Origin: Larix sibirica
Lineage: Eukaryota > Streptophyta > Pinopsida > Pinales > Pinaceae
DNA: 13,650 nt
Assembly (NCBI GenBank): GCA_004151065.3
Contig: NWUY0300106045.1
Span: forward strand, 12,545-26,194
Reading direction: 5' to 3'
Below are positions 1 through 8,940 of the stretch, one piece after another. Position 1 is the first letter of the stretch. Every line of letters begins with the position of its first letter. The position numbers and the translations under genes were made by a program. The notes below the pieces were generated by a model. That model worked only from the letters and a program-made list of their open reading frames with translations. It searched no databases and was not told the DNA's origin.

Positions 1-252
1 TTGGACATGTGTTTCCTTGGGTGTTGCCTGAAATCTTGCAACAAGTCCAACAACTTGCATGATATCTAGTCTTGAAGCAGTTACATACAGCAAGCTACCA
101 ATCATTGATCTGCATTGCCTTTGATCTACTCCCTCGACTTAATTCTCTTTTCTTAACTTGCACCCGATGACCGTGGGTGTAAAACCTAATCTGCAATATT
201 CCATGTTAAATTTCTTCGGCATTTATTTCACATACTTGGATTGAAAGATGGA

Positions 253-390
253 GATGCCATCATCCAATTGAGATATCTGCAATCCAGGGAAAAATTATTC
301 TGCACATAAAGATAAAAATATGTGCACATACAATCATCCAATTGAGATATATGTGGTCCAAGGAAAAATGAAGATGCCATCATCCAATTG
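253..390 (-). repeat. Three partial copies of one copia RT segment
   Basis: The segment coding for (FFLG)LQISQLDDGIF occurs three times within 140 bp in the same orientation. Copy A is 253-295, copy B is 332-369 (reads FLGPHISQLDDC on the minus strand) and copy C is 373-390 (reads QLDDGIFIF when extended to about 364). Copies A and C share an exact 18 bp, GATGCCATCATCCAATTG. Copies A and C are in the same codon phase and B is in another. The copies are partial and differ in sequence, so this looks like an old local duplication of an already degenerating element rather than a functional repeat. Confidence 0.8.
301..326. repeat. Perfect 8-bp inverted repeat between duplicated RT copies
   Basis: TGCACATA (301-308) and TATGTGCA (319-326) are perfect inverted repeats around a 10-nt A-rich loop. 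The sequence lies in the non-coding spacer between RT copies A and B. The first 17 bases (301-317) recur exactly at 3317-3333. No function is evident. Confidence 0.6.
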
Positions 391-482
391 GATTTGTTTT
401 TATCCTTTATTTTTGTACTTGGTGATAATGTTTCCTAAATGTAACACTCAATTTGGTTTCGTGCATGCTCATCTTTCATCTT

Positions 483-488
483 TATAAA
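483..488 (+). promoter_or_regulatory. TATA-like element (weak)
   Basis: TATAAA sits in TTTATAAATTCCCAGAG. About 80 nt downstream is a plant-like splice donor, GTAG|GTGAGC (565). Acceptor-like pyrimidine tracts ending in TGTAG lie at 600 and 663. The next ATGs (692 and 697) open only short frames of about 21 and 44 codons that match nothing I recognise. This could be the promoter and 5' leader of a dead gene or of an element, but TATAAA is common in AT-rich DNA. Confidence 0.2.
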
Positions 489-593
489 TTCCCAGAGCAA
501 TAATGGGCATTGTTCTTTATCTCTCATTCAGCCTAGGGAAACTCTCCTCAACTCTGTCATTGTAGGTGAGCATTTCCATTGTTTTTTTTATCA

Positions 594-684
594 ATTGTAG
601 GCTAAGAGTTGTCTAATATTGTTCCAAATAGCATGAACAATATTGTTTTATTTTCTATTGTAGGATAAGAGTTGTTTAATATTG
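594..684 (+). repeat. Direct duplication, 63-bp spacing
   Basis: A 28-bp unit beginning ATTGTAGG occurs at 594-621 and 657-684 with 26 of 28 bases identical. Each copy follows a T-rich tract, so each resembles an intron 3' end. A third partial trace, CATTGTAGG, lies at 558-566. Between the copies is the perfect 12-bp palindrome AACAATATTGTT (636-647). Confidence 0.75.
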
Positions 685-685
685 G

Positions 686-3570
686 CAATGTCATTATGGG
701 TAAATGGAAAGGCAGTAGACATTCCAATCATGAACATAAAGATGCCACCATGATCCCCTTCGGTGATAATTTGTATCGTCTCTTATCACCAACAATCACT
801 ATCCAAGTTTGGAGGCATGATAGTTGACTTTTAATGACGAGCCTCTTTTTTCTTAGTTAGTGTCCAGGGAGACATTGAGTGTAATGTAACTAATTCTTTT
901 ACAATGAATAGAAGTTATTTCAATAAGGTAGACCAAAGAGTATATTCCATAGTAGGTTTCTTTCATTATCAGTGCTTCACCTTGAGTGATGTGCAACGCT
1001 TCATAGAATCTAGAAAAGTCATATTTCATTAAAATTTCATTTCTTCATTGTTTGTATATGTATTCGTCACTCTAAAGGAAGGTTAGCTAAATTTCATTAA
1101 TATATGGCAGTTAATATCTATTTGAAGCCTAGGATGACCAATGGTCATAGCAATTCACTCCCAAAAATAGGACACAATGTCTCTTGGTGTCCGGAGTACC
1201 TAAGTGTGGATAAAAATTATTTTTATTGTTATTATCACCAAAAGCATAAATTCAACACTAGAATTAAAGGTCGTGAGTGTAGTAGTGATTTATGTTGATA
1301 ACAAATCGATCATCCTATTGTGTATTTTTACTAAAACCCTTTTCTTTTAAATCTTATAGGAAAACTTATCTTCTTCCATATTCATTGTATTAATCCTTTC
1401 GTCAACGAAAGGAGTTGCGAGAGGATGTATTGAGGTGCTTGTGAGTTCATTGTTTGTAAAACAAGCCACTAACCATCCATAGATCTGTATTTAAAATCTT
1501 GAATAAAGAATCCATATAAAAGAGATACACATTTAAATTTGTGCATTTGAAAAGCATATTAACCAAAACCATTAAACCATGCATTGGCATTGGTATTTCA
1601 AGCTTTAATAAAACACCCCAGTAAAGGAAATAATTACTATGGATTTTTGTTGTAAAGACTTGTGTTCGTAGTAATTAATCATTCATTTTATGGGTTGTGT
1701 GCTTTGAAGCTTCACAAATCCCATCAAGATCCAAGTGGTTATCCAAAGTGGTTGATTAAGAAATTCTTCAACCTCACCAAATAAATTGTACAATGTTTGT
1801 TTGGTCCTTGTTGTGAGTTAAGTAAGAAGAATTGAATCTTCTCTCTACATTATTCTCGTGAATATTTTTAATTTGAATGCATAAAAGTTTGATGAAATCC
1901 CTTTTTATATGTATAAAATGGCAAAGAAAGTTGTAATGAGCATTTAGCATAATAACAATCAATGATGTAATGTAGAAGGATGGCTCAAACACAACCCATG
2001 TGGGTATTATCTAATTGGGGAAGCAACCATTGAATGAATGGGGTGATATATTGTGCCGAGAGCTAACTAATAAACATCACTCTGCCTCCAAAACTATATG
2101 GGATAAAATCATTGGGAAACAACAATGAATTGATGCTTCACAAGTTCCCATGAATTTGAAGAGACTCCTATGTTTTGTTTGATTTAATGGTGGGAAGAAT
2201 TTTGATGAATTAATCACCTACAATGTAAACACTCCAATGGATAAATATTGTGATGCATTGCATGTCATCAACAAGAGATTATTGAATGATTTTATAATAT
2301 TTTTCAAAGTGTCAAACCTTTAAAATATCTCCTTCATCTTGCCTCACATTGTGAATGTAAGAATTTGCATTGTATCTCATTACAAGCAAAGTTTAATGTT
2401 TGATAGAGAGTGAAGAAAGGATGAGGATTAAATAAAAATAAATTGAACAACATAAACCCCGTTCCTTGTGTAAATGGATCTAAAGAGTTCTAAAAATCAC
2501 ATAAACATGCCTAGATTTCATGTTTGGATGTCTCTACAAATTGTAGAGTTATGCATGCTCTTCACTTATCACATAGCCTTCAAGTTCTTCACATATGGAA
2601 GACATGGGTATGGGTTAAGGTGTTTTACTCTATAATATCACATAAAAAGTAGGGTTGATGAAATGTATATGTATAGATTCCTTTGGAACAATTATTCTAG
2701 AGCTTATGTTGATGGAAATCTGAGTTATGTGGCCAAATACCTTAATGGAACTTGATTTTTCTAAGCACTTATAGATCCAGTCGTTTATATTCTGATAACA
2801 TGAACAAGGTGAAGAGATATTTGTAAACATGGGATCTAAAGGGAAGTAATACATGACCACAAATCAAAGCATGATTGGTTAAATAAGGTTGTGGGATTTG
2901 TTCTCACTTGACCCTCTTTTTATCAATTTTGATTCCATTTTTATTTTGCATACACTGTCAAAATTATACTTGTTATTTTCCTCTTGTATTATGATATGTT
3001 TGATAAGTAATCAAGTTTTTCCATGGTAGTGTCTAGCCTTTGTACTCAAATTTATATTTTTTTTAGCTTATGCTTGCAAAGGTTTTTATGTGCAGAGAAA
3101 AGAATTGAGTAGAGGAATAAGCTTTGCAAGGGGAGATGCCAAGGACACTAATCACACACAGAGGGAAGAGCTAGTTTCCAAATAGGCTCATACCAAAGAA
3201 ATATGCAATAGAGAAAGTGATGAAAGTTGCTTTGGCCAATAAATAAATGTAAAGATGATGCAACACCCATTTAAGTATGAATTCATGGAGATCAAAATCA
3301 AAGGGATGATAGTATGTGCACATAAAGATAAAACAAACACCCATTAATGGGAGTACATGTCATTGAGTCAAAATGTCTAATGAAGCCTCTAATGTTTGGA
3401 AAATATTGTAATTTCTTAAATTACTTAGTCTCACAAGTGCATTGACCAAATTGATAATAAGATAAATTGTAATAATGTCAGAGATACATCAAGAAGTTCA
3501 AAGGACACTTGGGTAGATGAAGCTTCATATACATGAAGAGGATAAGGGTCACGAATAAACTTATAGAAGG
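686..3570. other. Unassigned AT-rich stretch, no recognised gene
   Basis: I checked both strands for retrotransposon, host-gene and RNA motifs and recognised none. Short open frames at 1104-1298 (+, 64 codons), 1774-1992 (-, 72 codons) and 2630-2860 (-, 76 codons) have no family motifs and are of a length expected by chance at this composition. A perfect hairpin lies at 1395-1412. The 17-mer at 3317-3333 repeats 301-317, which hints that some of this DNA derives from the same repeats as the left edge. Decayed, unrecognisable transposable-element DNA is the likeliest content, as inference. Confidence 0.5.
1395..1412. repeat. Small perfect hairpin
   Basis: CCTTTCG and CGAAAGG form a perfect 7-bp stem around the loop TCAA. 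No T-tract or gene follows, so there is no reason to call it a terminator. Confidence 0.5.
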
Positions 3571-4055
3571 AACCATTTTCCTCAAGAAAATGGTTTTCTT
3601 TTTGGCATTGTAAGAAATATTCATATGGTATGAAAGAGGAGATCGTTAGATATTGTGTTGTTACTCTTGACAATTGTGATTGGTTGTATACTATTATTTG
3701 CTTCCTTGGTTCTCTTGATGCTTGTAGGTATAGAAATTTCAATTGGTGGACTATTATCATGCTTGTAGTGTATGCTATTACTTATCTTTTTACTGTTAAT
3801 ATTGATATAATGCAGGGTGTCTCCTAGCAATTCGTGGACTATTCCAACTTACTTAGAGCTTCCTTGATTTTTCATAGGATTTGGTCGATGGACTATTCCC
3901 CCTATATTTTATGCTTGATCTTGTTTCATTCCAAACATGTTTATTTATCCTTTACTCAAGATTTATCTAGCTGCACATTGTGTCTTGCATCTATTGCATT
4001 TCAGTTTTATGCATCCATTCCACATCATTCATATTTTTCCACTTTATTTCATTAG
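3431..4055. other. Overlapping short ORFs of unknown nature
   Basis: The longest open frame of the window lies here on the minus strand (3760-3431, 109 codons). It overlaps plus-strand frames at 3630-3827 (65 codons) and 3834-4055 (73 codons). None shows a domain, signal or catalytic motif that I recognise. The 3630-3827 frame is hydrophobic near its C-terminus, but this follows from T-rich sequence. Near its end, at 3810-3816, is an acceptor-like ATAATGCAG|G. Lengths near 100 codons can arise by chance in 13.6 kb, so I do not call any of these a gene. Confidence 0.3.
3571..3595. repeat. Perfect 10-bp stem hairpin
   Basis: AACCATTTTC (3571-3580) and GAAAATGGTT (3586-3595) are perfect inverted repeats around the loop CTCAA. 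A T-rich stretch (TTCTTTTT) follows on the plus strand. The hairpin falls inside the 109-codon minus-strand ORF. In a eukaryotic genome it should not be read as a terminator; it may be a relic or chance. Confidence 0.6.
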
Positions 4056-6569
4056 CTTAGATTAGGTGAAGAGTATTTAAAGAAAATTAAACCAGGATTA
4101 AGGAATTCAAGACATAATTGAAGGGCTTACCATTTTTTACGGAGAAATTTCTAATTTGGCCCTTTCACTGGGTAGGTCTATGAATTTCACAAGGGTTATT
4201 TTCTCATGACAATAGAACCAAAATCCTCCTTTAGTTTCTTCTAAGTCCCACCTACATAAGATAAATATCTATCTCACTATCCCACATTGAACTTCTCCAA
4301 CTTGGGTTCGAACTACTCATGAACAAACCTTCTTCAAACGTGTTCCCATTAACTAACGAGAGAACCTATGGAATCCATCTTATTTTCCTGGACTTCCTTT
4401 ATTATTCTTACTAATTATGATATCCCAAACATCAATATTCTCGCAATTATTTTCCAAGATATGGTTATAATTTCCCCTTTGTTTTGAATTATTTAGAATT
4501 TGATCAAATTTGGTTTTCCCACACCACCATGTGGCATCTCATGATCGATCAAAGGTTCCATGTGTCAACACCCTAGGTGCCCACATTCTCTTCCATGTAG
4601 GTTTATACCATCTTTATCACGGAGCCCATGATTTTGTTATATGGAAAAGGTTATGATGTGGATCATGTCTCATGTTCCATAAGCTATCATCCATTTCCTT
4701 CTTCTCTTTGTGCAAAGTATCAAGCATGGAGTGTGGATTTACACTCTCTGACTCCCACCGTTTCCTACACACACACTAGTCTCCATGGTTCTCAACCCTT
4801 AACCGTGTGCCCTTTAACTTATGCCTCGGTAAATTAAGTAGTGTATAAATCATGAAGCATCAAGCCACCCTTCTTTTGGTCCATATTTTTACATGCAAAC
4901 CTCTACATGCCTTGCACTACATAGTCTTTGTTGTCAAGTGTGGAGTTAGCACTTAAACTTGCACAACAAAATATTTGCTTACCTTGTTCCTTAGTCAAAT
5001 TGTTTTCACCTTTTTCCCATTATTTGTGTAGAGCCATAAGAAACAAGCCCCATATGATTCTTTTCAATACATCTATGTGACCATAACTTTGCATAGTCAT
5101 ATTTGTGTTATCCAATTTCAAAGGCATTTGTGAGATTCTCTCACAGCAATAAAATAGACTTCGATCGAGGCCTAAAAAATAAGCTTTAAGCATGGAAATT
5201 CAAAAGTGTTCTCAAGCAAAAAATAACTAGAGATAATCTTTTCACTTTCAAATATTCAAGGATCCAATTTGGATCAGATAAATTATCAAAGGTTCTTGCG
5301 GCACTTATTAATGTGTTAAATTTTATTTTTATGTTTATCCTTGAAAATTTAAAAAGATAAGTGACTTTTGTTCACAACAATTATTTCAATACTAAATATA
5401 TCATTTTCAAAAATATATATGTGCAAGTACGATCTAAACGAAACGTATTTTATCCACACATTTTTGGGGAAAATATGTTTTCTATTATTTTTCAAACTAA
5501 CTAACTAATATTTGAATTGCATTTTATACACCATTGTGTTCACAAAAAAAATTGTATACTTATATAAAGGGAAAACAATAATATCACTTTGAAAAGTAAA
5601 CATTCAAGGGTATCTGAAAAATAAAAATAAATCTAATTTTTTTGTTGTGTAGCTTTTATATTATTGATTTTTCTCTTAGCACACTCACAATTATGGAAAA
5701 ATTGTGTAAGTTTTAGAAAAAAATAAATTGAAAATATAATATGAAAACAAAAAAGGGAAAATAGTATGCCATTAGATAAAAAGGTTCATTGATAAATCCA
5801 TTGGCATCAAGTTTTCCACCTACATGGAATAGATGAATCAATTTCGCCCCTAGAAATTGCATCTGCATAAAATCCTACAAAAAGGGGAAAGGATTCCTAA
5901 CATTTAAACCATCGATTGAGGAAAACACCTCAGTCAAGGGTTTAGTACCTTTATCAAGCATCTGTCGCGACTTAAATAGATTCAACACAATTCACACGTG
6001 TTATGGAAAAATAATTAGTACAAGCAAATATCATTGCATGCTTTTTGCTTAGTTCACAGAACTTATGTTAAAATCATAAGAAAATATGTAATCAAGAAGA
6101 GGAATAGGGAAAAACAATTGAGATGGAGAACATGAAAAACACACAAGGAAATATCATCATAAACTACCTAAAGAAGATGAAGTGTGAGATGAGACTAAAT
6201 AAAGAAAGAAAAAGATGAGCAAAATTGAGAGAACTTCACAATTCCATGCATGAAGAATGAAACTCAACAGAAAATGTATAGGATGCCATGAAAACCAAAC
6301 CCGGCCAAAATTGTAGGTGATGTTGGCATAGACATCATTGGGGAGTGTCAATACCAACCCACTGGTCAGCATTCAAGTCAGCCCATTGGCCAATGTTCAA
6401 TGCATTTAACTAAAGAGTCTTCAAAGTGTTCAATTGAGGGCAATGTCAATTATTTTGAATTATGTTCACTAAATTAAAGTACATCGATAATTTTGATTTG
6501 TATTATGGTTTATAACGCTTACATAGTATTTTTATATGTTAACACATGTATTGGACTATCCAAGAATTG
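4056..6569. other. Unassigned AT-rich stretch left of the LTR element
   Basis: No gene is recognised. Around 4230-4900 the sequence is less AT-rich than its surroundings and contains a 69-codon plus frame (4628-4837) without known motifs. Around 5380-5760 it is very AT-rich, with a short hairpin CACAATT/AATTGTG near 5688-5708. A minus-strand frame running about 5995-5811 (near 60 codons, ending in ..SSIPCRWKT) stays open but matches no family I know. The perfect palindrome CATTGGCCAATG is at 6384-6395. The last bases before the LTR are AAGAATTG. Confidence 0.45.
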
Positions 6570-6654
6570 TGAGATTTTGGAGCAATGGATCTAGAAGCTA
6601 AATGAAACAATAATACAATTAATAAGAGGTAGAAGAGAAAGAATACAAGTAATA

Positions 6655-6660
6655 TTTATT
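6655..6660 (-). promoter_or_regulatory. LTR polyadenylation motif
   Basis: AATAAA on the minus strand, about 65 nt after the TATA box, in the order expected for R. It is conserved in the other LTR at 9216-9221. Confidence 0.5.
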
Positions 6661-6723
6661 AAAAATGAATGATCCAAGAGAGTACTTTATGAATGAATAT
6701 CTGGTGAATGAGGCATAGGCCTT

Positions 6724-6731
6724 CATATATA
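6724..6731 (-). promoter_or_regulatory. LTR TATA box
   Basis: The minus strand reads CCTATATATGAAGGCC, a typical LTR TATA box about 670 nt into the 3' LTR. Transcription would start about 25-35 nt further on, near 6695, which would mark the U3/R border. The matching site in the 5' LTR has decayed, so the present 5' LTR probably has a weak promoter. Confidence 0.6.
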
Positions 6732-6936
6732 GGTAACCTAGCTTAGTCTTAATTACATGCACAAGCTTAATACTAGGGAATTAACCCTCAATAATTATCC
6801 TAAGGAAGCAATAATGATTATGCAATTGCTAATAAGGCTTAACTAGGCTTAGGACACTCCAATGAGGAGCTTTCGTGCCTAAGATTAGACAAATTCACCC
6901 TCCTTGGAGAGTAAAGTTTCCATGCAATATAAGTGG

Positions 6937-6976
6937 CTAGGGCTAACTAGCCCTAGAACTACCTCCTGAGGTAGTT
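6937..6976. repeat. Two abutting 20-nt perfect hairpins in the 3' LTR
   Basis: CTAGGGCTA-AC-TAGCCCTAG (6937-6956) is followed without a gap by AACTACCTC-CT-GAGGTAGTT (6957-6976). Each has a 9-bp perfect stem and a 2-nt loop. In the 5' LTR the matching stretch (about 9505-9545) keeps only part of the pairing. Confidence 0.75.
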
Positions 6977-7194
6977 AACTAAGTTATGTATGTGAAATTG
7001 AAGTCTAATTATCCTAAATTAGTCAATTAGGTAGTTAATTGAGCTAAAATAGCCATTAGTTAGTTACTTAGGCCTTAATTGCTAACTTAAGTGCACAAAA
7101 TCCTTGATAAGGGAGACAAATCATGCAAGATAGCCTTTAATCCCAATAACAAAAAAACATATGCACCATCACTGACTATTGGGGGTGATTTTTC

Positions 7195-7290
7195 CCCTAA
7201 AATATAGGGACTTATCTATGAGGAGGAGAAAAATCCCTAAATTATAGGGGTGTTTTCTAATAACTATCCTCAAATCCCTAAAAGATAGGG
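7195..7290. repeat. Array of three 15-nt inverted repeats in U3 (3' LTR)
   Basis: Three units with the form CCCTA-N5-TAGGG occur at 7195-7209, 7235-7249 and 7276-7290, so their starts are 40 and 41 bp apart. Each begins CCCTAAA, which is also the plant telomere-repeat unit. The array lies 115-210 nt from the U3 start. A further perfect palindrome, CTCCTATAGGAG, is at 7336-7347. Repeated short palindromes in U3 may be enhancer or factor-binding sites, as inference. Confidence 0.75.
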
Positions 7291-7405
7291 TTTTGACTAG
7301 AGAATGCAATTTTGACACCAGATATAGGATATTAACTCCTATAGGAGTGCATTAGACCCCTAGATATGTTAAACAGAAGCATGAAGGTGTGTATGTACAC
7401 TAACG

Positions 7406-7414
7406 CCCCCAATT
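7406..7414 (-). other. Polypurine tract next to the 3' LTR
   Basis: The minus strand reads AATTGGGGG directly before the LTR start CGTTAG. This is the expected place for the plus-strand primer of reverse transcription. A longer G-rich tract, GGGGGAAGTGGGGG (7552-7539, minus), lies about 130 bp upstream and could be a second or older tract. LTR similarity ends at 7405, so I favour the adjacent one. Confidence 0.65.
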
Positions 7415-7867
7415 AAGCCTAGGTTAGGTGAGTATGATGTACAAACACATGGTTCTTGGAAATATAATATATATTAGGTACCCATATACAAAACAATTAT
7501 CCCCTAAAATGGGAAAAGAGGGAAAACTCAATGGGAATCCCCCACTTCCCCCACACCAAAAAAGAGGATAGTGTTGAGTGGAATTTTCTAGTCATCTTAC
7601 ACCATGATCACTCTCATTTCCATATGCTACCATGAAAATTTCCTCTTAGGGTGTAAGGGATATGGATACCAAGGTTGGTTGTTCATCGAAGATTGATGTT
7701 CCTCCTCCATGGTAGCTTACCAATATGGATTTCCTAAATCTTCTAAAAAGGACTGTGGATATTTTGTTATAACCATGTAACTATGCATGGGCATTAAGGA
7801 CTCCCTAATAGTGAGTGCATGAGGATTACTTTAAGAATGTTAGTGGATACACTTTGTATCTATTGTA
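7415..7867 (-). other. 3' part of the element interior, no recognised domain
   Basis: This 450-bp stretch lies between the protease-like remnant and the polypurine tract, where a full copia element would carry the end of RNase H. I see no RNase H motifs in any minus-strand frame. The G-rich tract GGGGGAAGTGGGGG (7552-7539, minus) is the only distinctive feature. It may be non-coding 3' leader or sequence too decayed to place. Confidence 0.5.
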
Positions 7868-8165
7868 TCTCCAACTATATCACATGGTGCATGAAGTGTA
7901 TGTTATTCCCAACTTGGTCTATTTGTTGGACCTACAACAACTTCTTCACCAGTGTCAACAACGTCTTCACCTAGATATGTACTAGAAGGTTTTTTCTAAA
8001 CTAAAGGTATAATTTTAACCAAAGCATATCCGAATATGGTAGGAATCATGCACGAATTCAAGGAATGAGATATCTAATTTCAACCTTCCGAGTCAAGAAA
8101 GAAAGAAGATAATGTTTTGGAAAAGACAACAACAAGTGCATGTCCTACGACTTGTGCGTTTTCAA
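7868..8165 (-). pseudogene. Damaged copia protease-like segment with acidic linker
   Basis: The copia aspartic protease cuts the polyprotein, and its hallmark is D-S/T-G-A. About 90 bp after the zinc-knuckle remnant, the minus strand reads GHALVVVFSKTLSSFFLDSEG, with DSEG at 8094-8083 where DSGA is expected. Stops follow at once. The same frame continues with SLNSCMIPTIFG, a stop, and then an acidic open stretch, YLGEDVVDTGEEVVVGPTN (about 7976-7920), ending SWE and a stop. Integrase, with its HHCC and D,D,E residues, should come next but is not seen. The acidic part resembles the linker often found between integrase and reverse transcriptase, which would put the deletion junction here. That reading is a guess. 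The protease call rests on position and a few residues. Confidence 0.55.
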
Positions 8166-8189
8166 ATTTTCAATTGATTTCTTGAGATG

Positions 8190-8940
8190 GACATGGATTT
8201 TGATCTTTCCCTACAAAATAATATTTCTTAGCTGATCATTTAATTTCCTCATGTGTTCATTTTCATCAAGAATTTTTTTCTTACAGTAAGTAAATATGAT
8301 TATGTCCTTCTTGGTCTTCCAATCTTCAGAAGAGAAGTTTTCCTAATTAAATCTAGTATTTTGCTCCTTCCTTCCTCTATTTTGTTTCTTATGCTTGATT
8401 TATTTCTTGCTTCCTTGATTTTCAGCAATTTTATGGGACTTTTATGATATAAAGGATCACATTTCAATGATATTATCTTTCTCATGGGTGAGAGAGTCAA
8501 CAAAAGCATCCAAACTAGGCATTTTCCAAGTGGATCCAAGAGCTAGTTTTATAACATGATAGGTAGAAACATATACTAAATACTTTGAAACCAATTTTGG
8601 ATAGGATTGAGAGTAATAAATTTCCATATTTATTTTCTACTCCACATAATTTAACATGCAACGATAAATATTTAAACATAGTGAATAAATATTATATTGT
8701 ATCAAAGTTACCTAGTATTAGAATAATGACCCCATTCTCTAGTTGATGGAATCTCATCTCATATTTATTCCCAAAGAGTCCTTCCAAATTGTTCTATAAT
8801 TCATTAGGAATATTTGTAGCTTCAATGTGATATATTAGGTTAATATAAATAGATAGACACATCAAACCAAAGGATTCATCCATCCGGTTGAACCATTTTT
8901 CAATTTCCACCACTAAATTTGGCTCAATGTTTGTTCACAT
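8190..8940 (-). pseudogene. gag: Degenerate copia gag with zinc-knuckle remnant
   Basis: Gag is the RNA-binding capsid protein that packages element RNA in virus-like particles. The minus strand shows family motifs in order: WFNRMDESFGLMCLSI (8895 down), LEGLFGNKYEMRFHQLENG (about 8786-8730), LVSKYLVYVSTYH (about 8600-8565) and TWKMPSLDAFVDSLTHEK (about 8528-8475). Then comes a remnant of the CCHC knuckle, TYCKKK..DENEHMRK (8291-8243), in which only one cysteine of the C-X2-C-X4-H-X4-C pattern is clear. A TAG at 8796-8794 stands where related Gag proteins have tryptophan. The frame changes near 8590, since LSILSK just upstream is in another phase, and again before the knuckle. The usual N-terminus between the PBS and 8940 is not recognisable. 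It cannot encode a working protein. The family call is from remembered plant copia Gag motifs. Confidence 0.82.

Larger units (their letters stand above)
1..391 (-). pseudogene. pol: Decayed Ty1/copia pol fragment (reverse transcriptase to RNase H junction)
   Basis: In life this part of a copia polyprotein forms the C-terminal end of reverse transcriptase and its link to RNase H, which copy element RNA into DNA. Reading the minus strand from 300 down to 1 gives one frame with the family's conserved order: GLQISQLDDG (about 285-256), QSKYVK (243-226), KKFNMEYC (about 213-193), VDQRQCRSMIGSLLYVTASR (about 129-70) and VARFQATPKETHVQ up to the window edge. The frame is broken by three in-frame stops, at 297-295, 225-223 and 141-139, so no protein can be made. 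The N-terminal RT with its YVDD box is absent, because similarity ends near 391 inside a local duplication. The fragment continues beyond position 1. The family call rests on remembered copia consensus motifs, not on a search. It is a separate relic from the element at 6570-9985, which lacks this region. Confidence 0.9.
6570..7405 (-). repeat. 3' LTR of the copia element
   Basis: Aligns along its length with 9131-9985. On the transcribed strand it should start TGTTAG, but here reads CGTTAG (7405-7400), a mutated first base. It ends ..TCTCA at 6570. U3 lies at the 7405 side, with the palindrome array at 7290-7195. A TATA box (6731-6724) and a polyadenylation motif (6660-6655) follow in the expected order towards 6570. 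Two abutting perfect hairpins sit at 6937-6976. It is 836 bp long, against 855 bp for the other copy, owing to small indels. Confidence 0.9.

Noticed and set aside
1104-1298. 64-codon plus-strand ORF as a gene
   Set aside because: No recognisable motif, no supporting context, and a length expected by chance in AT-rich DNA of this size.
2630-2860. 76-codon minus-strand ORF, and AYVDGN on the plus strand read as a copia YVDD-like box
   Set aside because: Only a few residues match, no flanking RT motifs occur in order, and the frame closes quickly.
3571-3600. Hairpin plus T-run as a bacterial-type terminator
   Set aside because: All other evidence points to a plant nuclear genome, and no gene ends here.
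6157-6372. 71-codon minus-strand hydrophobic ORF as a membrane protein
   Set aside because: Hydrophobicity follows from T-rich codons. There is no family similarity that I can recognise.
7195-7290. CCCTAAA words as interstitial telomere repeats
   Set aside because: The units are 40 bp apart, not tandem heptamers, and are part of an LTR.
7539-7552. GGGGGAAGTGGGGG (minus) as the true polypurine tract or a G-quadruplex
   Set aside because: The LTR similarity ends at 7405 with its own adjacent G-tract, and only two G-runs are present, so a quadruplex is not supported.
8300-8539. 79-codon minus-strand ORF inside the element as a separate protein
   Set aside because: It lies across gag remnants in a different phase from the family motifs (KMPSLDAF and the zinc knuckle), so it is a shadow frame.
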